Source: Rhodoplanes sp049284695
Lineage (GTDB): Bacteria > Pseudomonadota > Alphaproteobacteria > Rhizobiales > Xanthobacteraceae
Length of the DNA: 9,697 nucleotides
Assembly (NCBI GenBank): GCA_049284695.1
Contig: JBAPYK010000170.1
Coordinates: 1-9,697 of the forward strand
Direction of reading: 5' to 3'
Below, piece after piece: positions 1 through 6,501 of this stretch (position 1 is the first letter of the stretch; each line of letters starts with the position of its first letter). The translations under genes were made by a program, and so were the position numbers. The notes beneath the pieces were generated by a model, which made no database searches, was not told the origin of the DNA, and worked only from the letters and a program-made list of their open reading frames with translations.

Positions 1-8
1 TCAATGCG

Positions 9-83
9 TTAGACTCGCGCCGTCGGCGCGCCTTGGAAATCCTGATTCACTCGGCATGGGACGCGCTGTAACATGCGAGTCAT
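9..83 (-). CDS. Possible 24-codon small ORF after the DUF485 gene
   Basis: Directly after the DUF485 stop codon (TAG at 95-97) there is a G-run and then an ATG at 81-83, which opens a 24-codon frame closed by TAA at 9-11. The peptide begins MTRMLQRVPCR and has no recognisable domain or membrane segment. The only positive evidence is the spacing of the G-run (about 7-8 bases) and its likeness to the ribosome binding sites of larger genes in this window. It could be a leader peptide, a decayed N-terminus of a following gene, or chance. DUF485 genes are often followed by an acetate/solute symporter gene, but this peptide does not look like a symporter signal sequence. Confidence 0.15.
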   Translation of the reverse strand: MTRMLQRVPCRVNQDFQGAPTARV

Positions 84-94
84 TGCTGTGCCCC

Positions 95-430
95 CTATGC
101 CGCGTCTTTAATGACTTCGGCCGAAACCGCGTCGTCCACAATCTCGGCTGTCAACGCGTCAAAATCAGAATTCGCCTTGCGCACGTAATAGGCCATCAAG
201 AGCCAGAAAAAGACGAACTCGAAGAGCCCCGCCGCAACGCCTACGGAGAGCGTCGAACCCGGCGCTACTCTTTCGCCGATGACGGATGGCGCAAACGCGA
301 TCATCAGCACGAGCGCGTAGAACAGGACGAATACGATGCCGGCAAGCCACCAAGCCAGCCGGCCGCGCCGCGCGACCAATTGCGCGAACTTCGAATTCGC
401 GCGAATCCGCGCGTAGACAGCCTCACTCAT
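95..430 (-). CDS. DUF485 family two-helix inner-membrane protein
   Basis: This 111-residue protein matches the DUF485 (YjcH-type) pattern: a short amphipathic N-terminus (around FAQLVARRGRLAWW), a first membrane helix at about residues 27-48, a polar loop with Pro-Gly at 57-58, a second helix at about 59-82, and the family-typical YYVRKANSDFD stretch at 81-91 just after helix 2. DUF485 proteins are normally encoded next to acetate or other sodium:solute symporters (ActP-type) and are thought to accompany them in the membrane; their molecular role is unclear. An upstream ATG at 550 would add 40 basic residues. I prefer 430 because AAGGGGG sits at 441-447 and the family starts near this Met. 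No symporter start is visible in the 94 bases before the window edge, so the usual partner is either further left or absent. Confidence 0.85.
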   Translation of the reverse strand: MSEAVYARIRANSKFAQLVARRGRLAWWLAGIVFVLFYALVLMIAFAPSVIGERVAPGSTLSVGVAAGLFEFVFFWLLMAYYVRKANSDFDALTAEIVDDAVSAEVIKDAA

Positions 431-440
431 TTGGAGAAAT

Positions 441-447
441 CCCCCTT
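441..447 (-). promoter_or_regulatory. Ribosome binding site of the DUF485 gene
   Basis: Read on the minus strand this is AAGGGGG, 10 bases before the ATG at 430. It is the reason for choosing the shorter 111-residue product over a start at 550. It differs from AAGGAGG by one A-to-G change, which a G-U pair with the 16S tail would tolerate. Confidence 0.5.
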
Positions 448-651
448 TTCGCCGCGCCCGCGACGATCTCGACACACTACGCGAAAGCGGCGGGATCGCT
501 CCGCGCCGCATCTCGGCGACAAGAAAGGATTTTAGGCGAAATTCGGACAACCGTCTGTGCGACGAAAGTCTTTCAACTTGCGTCGAACGCGTGACTATCT
601 GCGTCGTGCGGCGCGACGAGTAAGCCGAGGCGAATTTGTTGGAGGTGCGAC

Positions 652-670
652 TGTCGTCCCATCAACGACA
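652..670 (-). terminator. Weak hairpin after the CAP-protein gene
   Basis: A 6-bp stem (TGTCGT / ACGACA) encloses a 7-base loop, beginning 11 bases past the CAP-gene stop codon. No T-tract follows on the minus strand, so intrinsic termination is doubtful; it might protect an mRNA end. Confidence 0.25.
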
Positions 671-681
671 ACGAGCCGCCG

Positions 682-1239
682 TCAGCACAGATATTTGCAG
701 ACAAAGCTCTTGAGCGCGTTGATCGGGTTTTCCGACGGCTCGGATGGCTCCGCGCTCGCGTAGCTGCGTCGCATTTCGCCTTTCGCCGCGACCTTGCCGG
801 TGCTCTTTTTTCTCGGCGACTTGTCGGCGATCACCATGGCCCAGAACGTCTTGTAGCGGGTGTTCTCGTTGCGGGCGACGGCGAATCCGACGCTGTCAGC
901 CTTGGCCAGCAAGAGATTTGCATTGTGGCCCGACGAATTTTTCCATGCACGGAACGTGTCGTTCCAGGTCTTGGTGCCGGCGGCGATGTTTTCTGCCGCG
1001 ATGCCGGAATGCGCGCCAGCGATCCGCGAAGAGAACGAGCCGGCGACGCTGTGATCCATGACGCCGGTCGCAGCCATCGCCTTTGCCTGCCGTTCGGCGA
1101 TCGCGGTGAGCTGCGGATCGGTCTTCACCGTCGAGAGCCCATGCGCTCGCCGATACTGCGAGACCATGTCCGTTATGTCTTCTGCGTGCGCTAGCGTGGC
1201 CGTGACGGCCAAGACGACGGCAAGCCAAAGCGCCTTCAT
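682..1239 (-). CDS. Secreted CAP (SCP-like) domain protein
   Basis: This is a 185-residue exported protein. Residues 1-19 form a signal peptide (MKALWLAVVL...) with a likely cleavage after AHA. Residues about 22-138 are a bacterial CAP/SCP (PF00188-type) domain. They show the helix motif YRRAHGL (29-35), the AIAERQAKAMA helix, His63 in MDHS, the ENIAAG motif at 83-88 (Glu83), SGHNANLL at 103-110 (His105), and the final strand TFWAMVIA (131-138). His63, Glu83 and His105 match the conserved cavity His/Glu residues. The biochemical role of bacterial CAP proteins is mostly unknown. The tail (139-185) is basic, then Ser/Glu/Pro-rich, and ends in FVCKYLC with two cysteines, which is unusual. The start has a strong AAGGGGGGG site. 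It is transcribed alone, with 238 bases separating it from the gene upstream. Confidence 0.9.
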   Translation of the reverse strand: MKALWLAVVLAVTATLAHAEDITDMVSQYRRAHGLSTVKTDPQLTAIAERQAKAMAATGVMDHSVAGSFSSRIAGAHSGIAAENIAAGTKTWNDTFRAWKNSSGHNANLLLAKADSVGFAVARNENTRYKTFWAMVIADKSPRKKSTGKVAAKGEMRRSYASAEPSEPSENPINALKSFVCKYLC

Positions 1240-1243
1240 CGCG

Positions 1244-1252
1244 CCCCCCCTT
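1244..1252 (-). promoter_or_regulatory. Ribosome binding site of the CAP-protein gene
   Basis: The minus strand reads AAGGGGGGG, 4 bases before the ATG at 1239. The seven-G run is among the longest in the window and confirms this start, which also gives a clean signal peptide. Confidence 0.5.
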
Positions 1253-1407
1253 TACCGAACACCCCGGCCCATTCATCGGGGGCGGATAAGGCGGATGTGA
1301 GGCATCGGGACCGGTTCGGGTCGAATTTTGAAGGAGCCACCAGCGTTTACGATACAACCACCAATGAAAAAGCGGTGCGCAGGGATGTGCAAGCCGGGAC
1401 GCGCGTA

Positions 1408-1438
1408 GGCCCCCGGCGGCTCACCGCCGCAGGGGGCC
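1408..1438 (-). terminator. Strong GC-rich hairpin after the repeat-protein gene
   Basis: The arms GGCCCCC (1408-1414) plus GGCGG (1415-1419) pair with CCGCC (1424-1428) plus GGGGGCC (1432-1438). They leave a 4-base loop at 1420-1423 and a 3-base bulge at 1429-1431, giving 12 base pairs, all G-C. It lies 39 bases past the stop codon of the gene ending at 1478 and before the CAP gene. No T-tract follows, so it is either a non-classical terminator, a 3'-end stabiliser, or a copy of a dispersed palindromic repeat. Confidence 0.45.
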
Positions 1439-1477
1439 CGTCACTGCCTCATGCTTCGAAGCTGGCCTTGACCTAAC

Positions 1478-2125
1478 TTAGCCGCGACGCCCAAACCCGT
1501 TCATAAATCCGAAGAACGGGAAAACCTGCTCGTTCCTGTTTCGGGCATTGTAGTTGGGGTCGCGCTTCTTCCGGGCCGTCTTGGGGCGCTCGGGAGCAGC
1601 GGGTTTTGCCGCCGCTTCGGTCGGCTGAGCCGTCGGCTCCACGACCGGCTGGGCGATTTCGGCCGCATGGGCCGGCGGTTCAGCGGCCGGTTTTGCGATC
1701 TCAGCCGCCTTGGCGGGCAAAGCTTCGGCCGGCTTCGCAATCTCGGTCGCCTTGACCGCTCCGGTGGCGAGAGCTTCGCCGCTGCGGGCGGCAGCTGCTC
1801 CGCCGCGCCCATCGGTGGCGCTGCTCGGAATAGCCGGCGCGGTGCTTGCGCTCAGGAGTTTCGCCGCCGCCAAGCTGGCGCTGCCCGCAATCGCCGATTC
1901 CGCCAAAGCGGGGCCAGGCGTCGCATAGAGCGGAGCGGCGAGGCTGCTCTGCTGCAGCGGCTCTTGAGCGGGCGTGGAAAGCTCTGTCAGGACGTTGTGG
2001 GCCGAAATTGCGGCAACCGCGCCGATACAAAACGCGCCAATTACGAGCACTAACTGTTGTTTGGTCTTGCGCGGCCGGGTCTGTTCCGGCCAAAGCGAAT
2101 GATTAGAGCTGGCACTCTTGAACAT
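1478..2125 (-). CDS. Membrane-anchored Ala/Pro-rich repeat protein, function unknown
   Basis: I do not recognise a family for this 215-residue protein. The N-terminus (MFKSASSNHSLWPEQTRPRK) is polar and basic and is followed by one membrane segment at about 25-42 (LVLVIGAFCIGAVAAISA), so the rest probably lies in the periplasm. Residues 43-124 are low-complexity Ala/Ser/Pro. Residues 125-179 hold three 14-residue repeats, each containing an EIA-K/Q-P core, plus a degenerate fourth. The C-terminus (182-215) is strongly basic with Asn and Phe clusters (VFPFFGFMNGF) and ends in GRRG. The Ala-Pro-Glu-Lys repeats recall the extended linkers of TonB-like envelope-spanning proteins, but no TonB C-terminal domain is present. 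A start at 2245 would add 40 residues; I prefer 2125 because it has a G-run binding site and puts the membrane segment near the N-terminus. Confidence 0.7.
   Translation of the reverse strand: MFKSASSNHSLWPEQTRPRKTKQQLVLVIGAFCIGAVAAISAHNVLTELSTPAQEPLQQSSLAAPLYATPGPALAESAIAGSASLAAAKLLSASTAPAIPSSATDGRGGAAAARSGEALATGAVKATEIAKPAEALPAKAAEIAKPAAEPPAHAAEIAQPVVEPTAQPTEAAAKPAAPERPKTARKKRDPNYNARNRNEQVFPFFGFMNGFGRRG
1589..1753 (-). repeat. In-frame 42-bp tandem repeat (about 4 units)
   Basis: Four consecutive units lie at 1712-1753, 1670-1711, 1628-1669 and 1589-1627. They encode KATEIAKPAEALPA, KAAEIAKPAAEPPA, HAAEIAQPVVEPTA and a diverged QPTEAAAKPAAPE. The unit is 42 bases (14 codons) and is clearest at protein level. 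Copy number could vary between strains. Confidence 0.75.
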
Positions 2126-2131
2126 ATTCGA

Positions 2132-2137
2132 CCCCCC
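2132..2137 (-). promoter_or_regulatory. Ribosome binding site deciding the repeat-protein start
   Basis: GGGGGG on the minus strand lies 6 bases before the ATG at 2125. The longer in-frame alternative at 2245 has no such run before it, which favours the 215-residue product. Confidence 0.4.
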
Positions 2138-2313
2138 AGGCCCCATACAAACCGGATAATAACGCGCAACCCGGCTCCGAGTTCCACAGGGTTCGTCGCA
2201 AAAGCGCACGCCACTTGCATCGATCGTTAACATTTCGTGAAGCAAGCCCGATTATCAGCCCTCAAGCAATCTGTCGGCCCAGTCGCGTCGCCGCGCGGCT
2301 ACGATGCGAATGA

Positions 2314-2330
2314 GGCGGCGATCCGCCGCC
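2314..2330 (-). terminator. Hairpin after the amine-oxidase-like gene
   Basis: GGCGGC (2314-2319) and GCCGCC (2325-2330) form a 6-bp all-GC stem with a 5-base loop, beginning 17 bases past the oxidase stop codon. The following minus-strand bases (TCATTCGC) are not a proper T-tract. Its position between two separated genes makes a terminator role plausible. Confidence 0.4.
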
Positions 2331-2347
2331 AATCAACTCACTTAAAG

Positions 2348-3745
2348 CTATGCTGCGTTGAGGACCTGATCTGCGGCGCGTTCGCCGGAGCGCACGGCGC
2401 CCTCCATGAGGCCGTGCATGTCCGTGGCGTATTCAGACCCCGCCCAGTGAATACGGCCCGCCGGCTCACGAAATGCATGTCCGTAATTGGTGAGCACGCC
2501 GGGAGCGAAGTGAGCGATCATACCGCCAAGCGACCATTCTTGCGCGGCCCAATCCGTCTCCAAATGCGCCGTGGGCGACAATGCTCTGGTCCCGTATCGC
2601 GCGGCCAACGCTTTGAGCCATATGTCGCGGCGTGCGGCCGGATCGAGCGACGCCGCCTTGACTGCCTGCGACCCCAGCATGTAGCTGCTGATGATGCCAG
2701 GTTTCCCTGAGCGCGGCGATTGATCGAGCGCGACCGGAACGGGCAAATCGGGAGCGACGCTCAAGCCGCTCAAGCCGCCGTCGCGCCAAAACGGCTCATC
2801 ATAGATGGTAATTCCGCGCACGATCGATCCGCTCACCATGCGGCGAAGCAGTTGCGCCTTGGCAGCGGGCAGCGCGGGATCGTATTCGATCCGGCTCGCG
2901 AGAGAAGGCGGCGTCGCGACGATGACCCGCCTCGCCTCGACTCTCAGACGATCGGAGACGACCCCCACGCCATTGCCGTTCTGTCTAATCAATCGAACCG
3001 GTGACGAGAGGTGCAGCGCAGCGCCAAGCGTCGTGCCCAGGCGAGCTGCGAGCTCTGGCGTGCCGCCGTCCACCAAGTGGGTCTCGGTTATCGTCGAGTC
3101 GACGTAGTATTCGAAGCCTCCGCCGCCGCGGGCCAACACGAACGAGCCAAGCAACGACACCTCGTTCGGGTCGACGCAAAACAGCGTCGTCATGGTCGTG
3201 CGAAGTATTTTTTGCGCGGTGGCCGAAGGCACGTTCCAACGCGAGGCAAGCCATGCGCCGAGCGTCTGCGAATCGAGCGTTCGCGCGTCGCTCGCTTGCC
3301 AAGGCTCATCGACCGGCAGGCGTTTCATCATGCGGTCAAGCCGCCAGAATGCGAGCCCCAGACTAGCGAGCGCACCTATGCCGATCTTGGGAATCCCGCG
3401 GTACCGCCGGTTTGCGCCGTCGAGATGCATGACGGTGTCGCCTTGGTCGTACTGCGAATAGACCTCCATGCCGAACTCGCGGCACAGCGCGAACATGCGA
3501 TCCTGTCCTTTGCCAAGCCACGTGCCGCCCACCGAGACGACGGTGCCGTCGGATGCCGTCCGGTTCCAGACACGGCCGCCGACGCGATCACGCGCCTCAA
3601 GCAGCACGACCAGCTTTCCCGCGCGCTGCAAGCGTCGCGCAGCCGCAAGGCCGGCGAACCCCGCGCCCACGACGCAATAATCCGCCTGCAGTCGTTCCAA
3701 GCTGTTTGCCTTCCGAGCAGGAAGACGATTCGTGCTCTCCGACAC
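2348..3745 (-). CDS. Flavin monoamine-oxidase-like FAD enzyme
   Basis: This 465-residue protein has the two-part FAD-binding fold of the flavin amine oxidase family (PF01593-type). The dinucleotide motif VVGAGFAGLAAARR is at 25-38 with G27-x-G29-x-x-G32. The ribose-binding Glu50 and the GGR motif (56-58) follow, and the C-terminal FAD motif GRIHWAGSEYATDMHGLMEGA spans 430-450. Such enzymes oxidise primary or secondary amines to imines with O2, giving H2O2. By my alignment to human MAO-B from memory, the flavin-linking Cys is Gly408, the two aromatic-cage Tyr are Met409 and Leu446, and the active-site Lys is Arg310. FAD should therefore be non-covalent and the substrate cannot be predicted. 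There is no signal peptide, so it is probably cytosolic. The start is GTG; a TTG at 3698-3700 with GGAAGG before it is an alternative. It lies 79 bases after the transglycosylase gene, so co-transcription is possible. Confidence 0.88.
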   Translation of the reverse strand: MSESTNRLPARKANSLERLQADYCVVGAGFAGLAAARRLQRAGKLVVLLEARDRVGGRVWNRTASDGTVVSVGGTWLGKGQDRMFALCREFGMEVYSQYDQGDTVMHLDGANRRYRGIPKIGIGALASLGLAFWRLDRMMKRLPVDEPWQASDARTLDSQTLGAWLASRWNVPSATAQKILRTTMTTLFCVDPNEVSLLGSFVLARGGGGFEYYVDSTITETHLVDGGTPELAARLGTTLGAALHLSSPVRLIRQNGNGVGVVSDRLRVEARRVIVATPPSLASRIEYDPALPAAKAQLLRRMVSGSIVRGITIYDEPFWRDGGLSGLSVAPDLPVPVALDQSPRSGKPGIISSYMLGSQAVKAASLDPAARRDIWLKALAARYGTRALSPTAHLETDWAAQEWSLGGMIAHFAPGVLTNYGHAFREPAGRIHWAGSEYATDMHGLMEGAVRSGERAADQVLNAA

Positions 3746-3824
3746 GCGTCGGCGAGTGCAGGCTAGACTATACCGGTTCAGTGCTTATGCCGAGGCCCGC
3801 CGTGACGCTCTCAGCGCGCCCGCC

Positions 3825-6110
3825 TCACCTGGCTAAGGCTTCACGTGCTCTCAGATAACGACCCCTGGGGCTTTCCGCAGCGGCGGTGGCGCCAAGATCA
3901 GGCCCCAATGCGGCGGCGGTGCTTTCGCCAAGACGCACGCGATAGACTTGGAGATTCTCTACGACGCGCTGAACATAGTTGCGCGTCTCGGAAAATGGGA
4001 TGCGTTCGACCCAATCGACCGCGTCGACTTCGACATTACGCGGATCGCCATATCGCGCGACCCACGTCTGAACGCGCCCCCTGCCCGCGTTATAACCGGC
4101 GAAACTCATGATGTATGAGCCGCGATACTCCTGCAACAGCGCGGCGATCTCCCCCGCTCCCATCTGCGTATTATAGACCGGATCGTTGACCATCCGCTTC
4201 CAATCATAGCTGACACCGAATCGCTTGGCGGTGTCGCGGCCGGCTTCCGGCGTAACCTGCATCAGACCGACGGCCTGCGCCGGCGACGTGTCGCGTTGAT
4301 TGAACTGGCTTTCGGTGCGCGCGATCGAATAGACGATGCTGAGGTCGAGCTCAGGACCGATATGCTTGAAAGTCGGTATGCCAATGTTAGGAAACGCGTA
4401 AACGTCCAGAGGGAGCCCCCGTGCGAGGGCTGTCTTGCCGAGAAGCAACACCGCCCTGGCGTCGTCATTGCGCGTGGCGACTTCGGCAAGCGCCGTGAGC
4501 TCGGCGACGTAATCGCAATCTTCGGCGGCGGTCGTCAAGAAAGACAAGACGAGTTGGCGCTCGCCGATCGCGTAAAGCAACTCGGCCGCGCGGACGACTT
4601 CGGAACTGCCGGGAGGTACAGGCGGCGGCGGCGCCCGCAACTCCATGTCGCTGATGCCGAGGCGCGCGCGCGCCAACTGTCCGTAATAGGCGGTCGAATG
4701 GAGAGCGGCGACCTCGTAACTCCTGCGCATCTCCTCCGTCCGACCCTCGGCTTCATAGGTGCGGCCGCGCCAATAAGCGGCGCGCGAGAGTATGACGGGA
4801 TTGCTCGAATCGTCGTCCACATGCGCAAAGTGCGCGAGCGCCGTTGCGGTGTCGTCGAGAAAACGCAGAGCGATCCATCCGGCCATGAAATGGAATTCGG
4901 CGCGATAGTATGGATTCACCGGGGTAGCGGCGTCTTTTAGGACCTGATAGGCGGCCGTGGGATCGCCGCGGTCGAGCAGCTCGCGGGCGACCGTGCGGCG
5001 CTTGCGCCACCATTCATCGGTCTCTTGAACCTGCAGATCGTCGGACGGAACCGCAAGCATCACCTTGGTCGCTGCATCGACGCTGTCGTTTCGCAGCAGA
5101 GAGTGAATCCGGCATAGCATGTAGCCTGGATCGTTGCGCGCGTCGCTCGAGACCGCGTCGAGAAGTTTGCGGGCGTTGCCGGAATTGCTGAAAGCGGAGG
5201 AGCAGGCCTTGACGATCGCGACCGCGTCGCCCCCTGCGCGGCGCGCCGCGCGCATGGCTCCGCTAAAGTCTTTCTCGCCGATCCGCCGGTCCATGCGCGC
5301 AACGTGATCTGCGCGGGTCAAGACGCCGTCAAACGACTTGAGCACCGCATCTTCGAGTCCGGCCGACAGCTCCGCCGACCGCCAAACGGCGCGAACTTCG
5401 CGTTCGGCCGCCTCCCGATCGCCCTCGCTGATCAGCACGCGGGCGAGCGCCAAGCGGCCGACAATGCCGGCCGGTTGCTCGCCGATAAAGCCACGCACCG
5501 TCGCGCCATCGCGGCGCTCCTGCCACAGCTTGACCTCGGCGCGCCGGCGCAGCGCTGGAATGCCGGGCCAGTGCAGGTTTGCGCGAATGAAGGCCTCATA
5601 CCGGTCGAAATTGGCCGTGCTGTCGCCGTCTCGCAGGGCGATCCATTCAACGAGCTTGTGCGCCACCGGATCGCTGGCCGATTTCGCCAGCGCCGTCGCA
5701 TCGGAGACCTTGCCCTTGCGCGCCAGCCCGATCGCCTGCTGAATCACCCCCAGGTCGCCGGGCAACGCCGGTTTTGCTGGCTTGTCATCACGTGCCGCGG
5801 CGTGGCGCGACGCCGCCTTACGGGCCGCGTTGCGTCGTTTCGTTCGACTAGACTTGGCGTGCTTGCGGTGCGACGACGCCGTCGCGGATCGGTGTGATTT
5901 CTTGGCCGAGACGTTCGCGTGCCGCGACGAGCTTGTCGCGTCGGAAGGAATGCCTGCGAGCAGAACGCCAGCAGTCAACAAGGCCAGCACACGAATGTGC
6001 CGCAGCCCGATCCGGCCTGTCGTGCGGGCAATGAAACCGCCAAGTTCGCGGCGTCCGATACGGAGGCCGGCCCCCAAATCGGCGACGCGCTCCAACGTGC
6101 AAGACAACAT
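3825..6110 (-). CDS. Soluble lytic murein transglycosylase (Slt70-like)
   Basis: This 761-residue periplasmic enzyme should cleave the MurNAc-GlcNAc bond of peptidoglycan to leave 1,6-anhydro-MurNAc. A hydrophobic segment at about 40-53 (VLALLTAGVLLAGI) acts as signal peptide or anchor, preceded by a long basic N-terminus. Residues 62-115 are an unusual Lys/Arg/His/Ser-rich linker. Residues about 120-565 are the helical superhelix (U/L domains) typical of Slt70. The catalytic SLT domain (about 575-730) shows IARTESQF with the predicted acid Glu600, GLMQVTPEAG (615-624), AGYNAGRGRV (671-680) and IPFSETRNYVQRV (704-716), all family hallmarks. E. coli Slt is about 645 residues; the excess here is mostly N-terminal. 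AGGGGG lies 4 bases before the ATG at 6110. A GTG at codon 41 is possible but less likely. It may be the first gene of a unit with the oxidase downstream. Confidence 0.93.
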   Translation of the reverse strand: MLSCTLERVADLGAGLRIGRRELGGFIARTTGRIGLRHIRVLALLTAGVLLAGIPSDATSSSRHANVSAKKSHRSATASSHRKHAKSSRTKRRNAARKAASRHAAARDDKPAKPALPGDLGVIQQAIGLARKGKVSDATALAKSASDPVAHKLVEWIALRDGDSTANFDRYEAFIRANLHWPGIPALRRRAEVKLWQERRDGATVRGFIGEQPAGIVGRLALARVLISEGDREAAEREVRAVWRSAELSAGLEDAVLKSFDGVLTRADHVARMDRRIGEKDFSGAMRAARRAGGDAVAIVKACSSAFSNSGNARKLLDAVSSDARNDPGYMLCRIHSLLRNDSVDAATKVMLAVPSDDLQVQETDEWWRKRRTVARELLDRGDPTAAYQVLKDAATPVNPYYRAEFHFMAGWIALRFLDDTATALAHFAHVDDDSSNPVILSRAAYWRGRTYEAEGRTEEMRRSYEVAALHSTAYYGQLARARLGISDMELRAPPPPVPPGSSEVVRAAELLYAIGERQLVLSFLTTAAEDCDYVAELTALAEVATRNDDARAVLLLGKTALARGLPLDVYAFPNIGIPTFKHIGPELDLSIVYSIARTESQFNQRDTSPAQAVGLMQVTPEAGRDTAKRFGVSYDWKRMVNDPVYNTQMGAGEIAALLQEYRGSYIMSFAGYNAGRGRVQTWVARYGDPRNVEVDAVDWVERIPFSETRNYVQRVVENLQVYRVRLGESTAAALGPDLGATAAAESPRGRYLRAREALAR

Positions 6111-6114
6111 AGAG

Positions 6115-6120
6115 CCCCCT
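6115..6120 (-). promoter_or_regulatory. Ribosome binding site of the transglycosylase gene
   Basis: AGGGGG on the minus strand, 4 bases before the ATG at 6110. It supports the full-length start although this leaves nearly 40 residues ahead of the hydrophobic segment. Confidence 0.45.
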
Positions 6121-6369
6121 CGACGCTACTCTGCTTGCCGTTTTCACGACAAGGAATAGGGCGTGCGGGCGGCAGTGTCGCTTGATCGATTTGAAAATGA
6201 GTTATTGCTGATCGCGCCTAGGTACTGTCCCCACGTCCCCGCACCACGCGGCAACATATTCGTCACCATCTGGGCAAAACTGGGACTAAAAAGTGCGCAT
6301 ATTTACTTATCGTTAATCTTTTTGCGGTTCCGGAGCGTTAAATTTGAGCCGCTTGGGCTGTTTCTTACG

Positions 6370-6398
6370 TTTATTGGCGTCGGGTTATTCGTTATACT
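6370..6398 (+). promoter_or_regulatory. Candidate sigma-70-type promoter for the 83-residue gene
   Basis: A good -10 element, TATACT (6393-6398), lies 17 bases after a poor -35, TTTATT (6370-6375, three of six consensus positions), in the A+T-rich patch. Transcription would begin near 6405 and give a leader of about 109 bases. The call rests mainly on the -10 and the local base composition. Confidence 0.35.
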
Positions 6399-6426
6399 AC
6401 TTAAACTTACGGCAGTAGAAGCACTG

Positions 6427-6436
6427 TTCCGCGGAA
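6427..6436. promoter_or_regulatory. Perfect 10-bp palindrome in the leader
   Basis: TTCCGCGGAA is a perfect inverted repeat about 22 bases after the predicted transcription start of the 83-residue gene. Its placement would suit a repressor operator, but palindromes of this length also occur by chance, and I know no regulator with this site. Confidence 0.25.
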
Positions 6437-6501
6437 ACGCCCTGGACGAGTCGTGATGTCGCCCCTTTTGCCCCCTATGCGACCACCAGCGTTTCATTGG
6501 G

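Noticed and set aside
1..57. 18-codon minus-strand frame starting at 57
   Set aside because: No ribosome binding site of its own and no recognisable features.
56..535. 159-codon plus-strand frame over the DUF485 gene
   Set aside because: Very Arg-rich composition without hydrophobic core; the minus strand encodes a clear two-helix DUF485 protein.
896..1357. 153-codon minus-strand frame overlapping the CAP gene
   Set aside because: Out of frame with the CAP gene, which has a signal peptide, motifs and a strong ribosome binding site.
1453..1462. GCTTCGAAGC palindrome after the repeat-protein gene
   Set aside because: A 10-bp palindrome downstream of a stop codon with no other regulatory context; likely chance.
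2126..2245. Longer start for the repeat protein at 2245
   Set aside because: It would add 40 residues of no clear character before the membrane anchor and has no G-run site; 2125 has one.
3011..3766. 251-codon plus-strand frame
   Set aside because: It lies antisense within the oxidase gene, which has clear FAD motifs; the plus frame is Arg/Ala-rich without domains, typical of high-G+C antisense frames.
4296..4940. 214-codon plus-strand frame
   Set aside because: It is antisense to the transglycosylase gene and has no domain or ribosome binding site.
6163..6456. 97-codon plus-strand frame with a hydrophobic stretch (LFLTFIGVGLFVILL)
   Set aside because: It has no ribosome binding site, runs through the A+T-rich control region whose composition explains the hydrophobic residues, and resembles no family.
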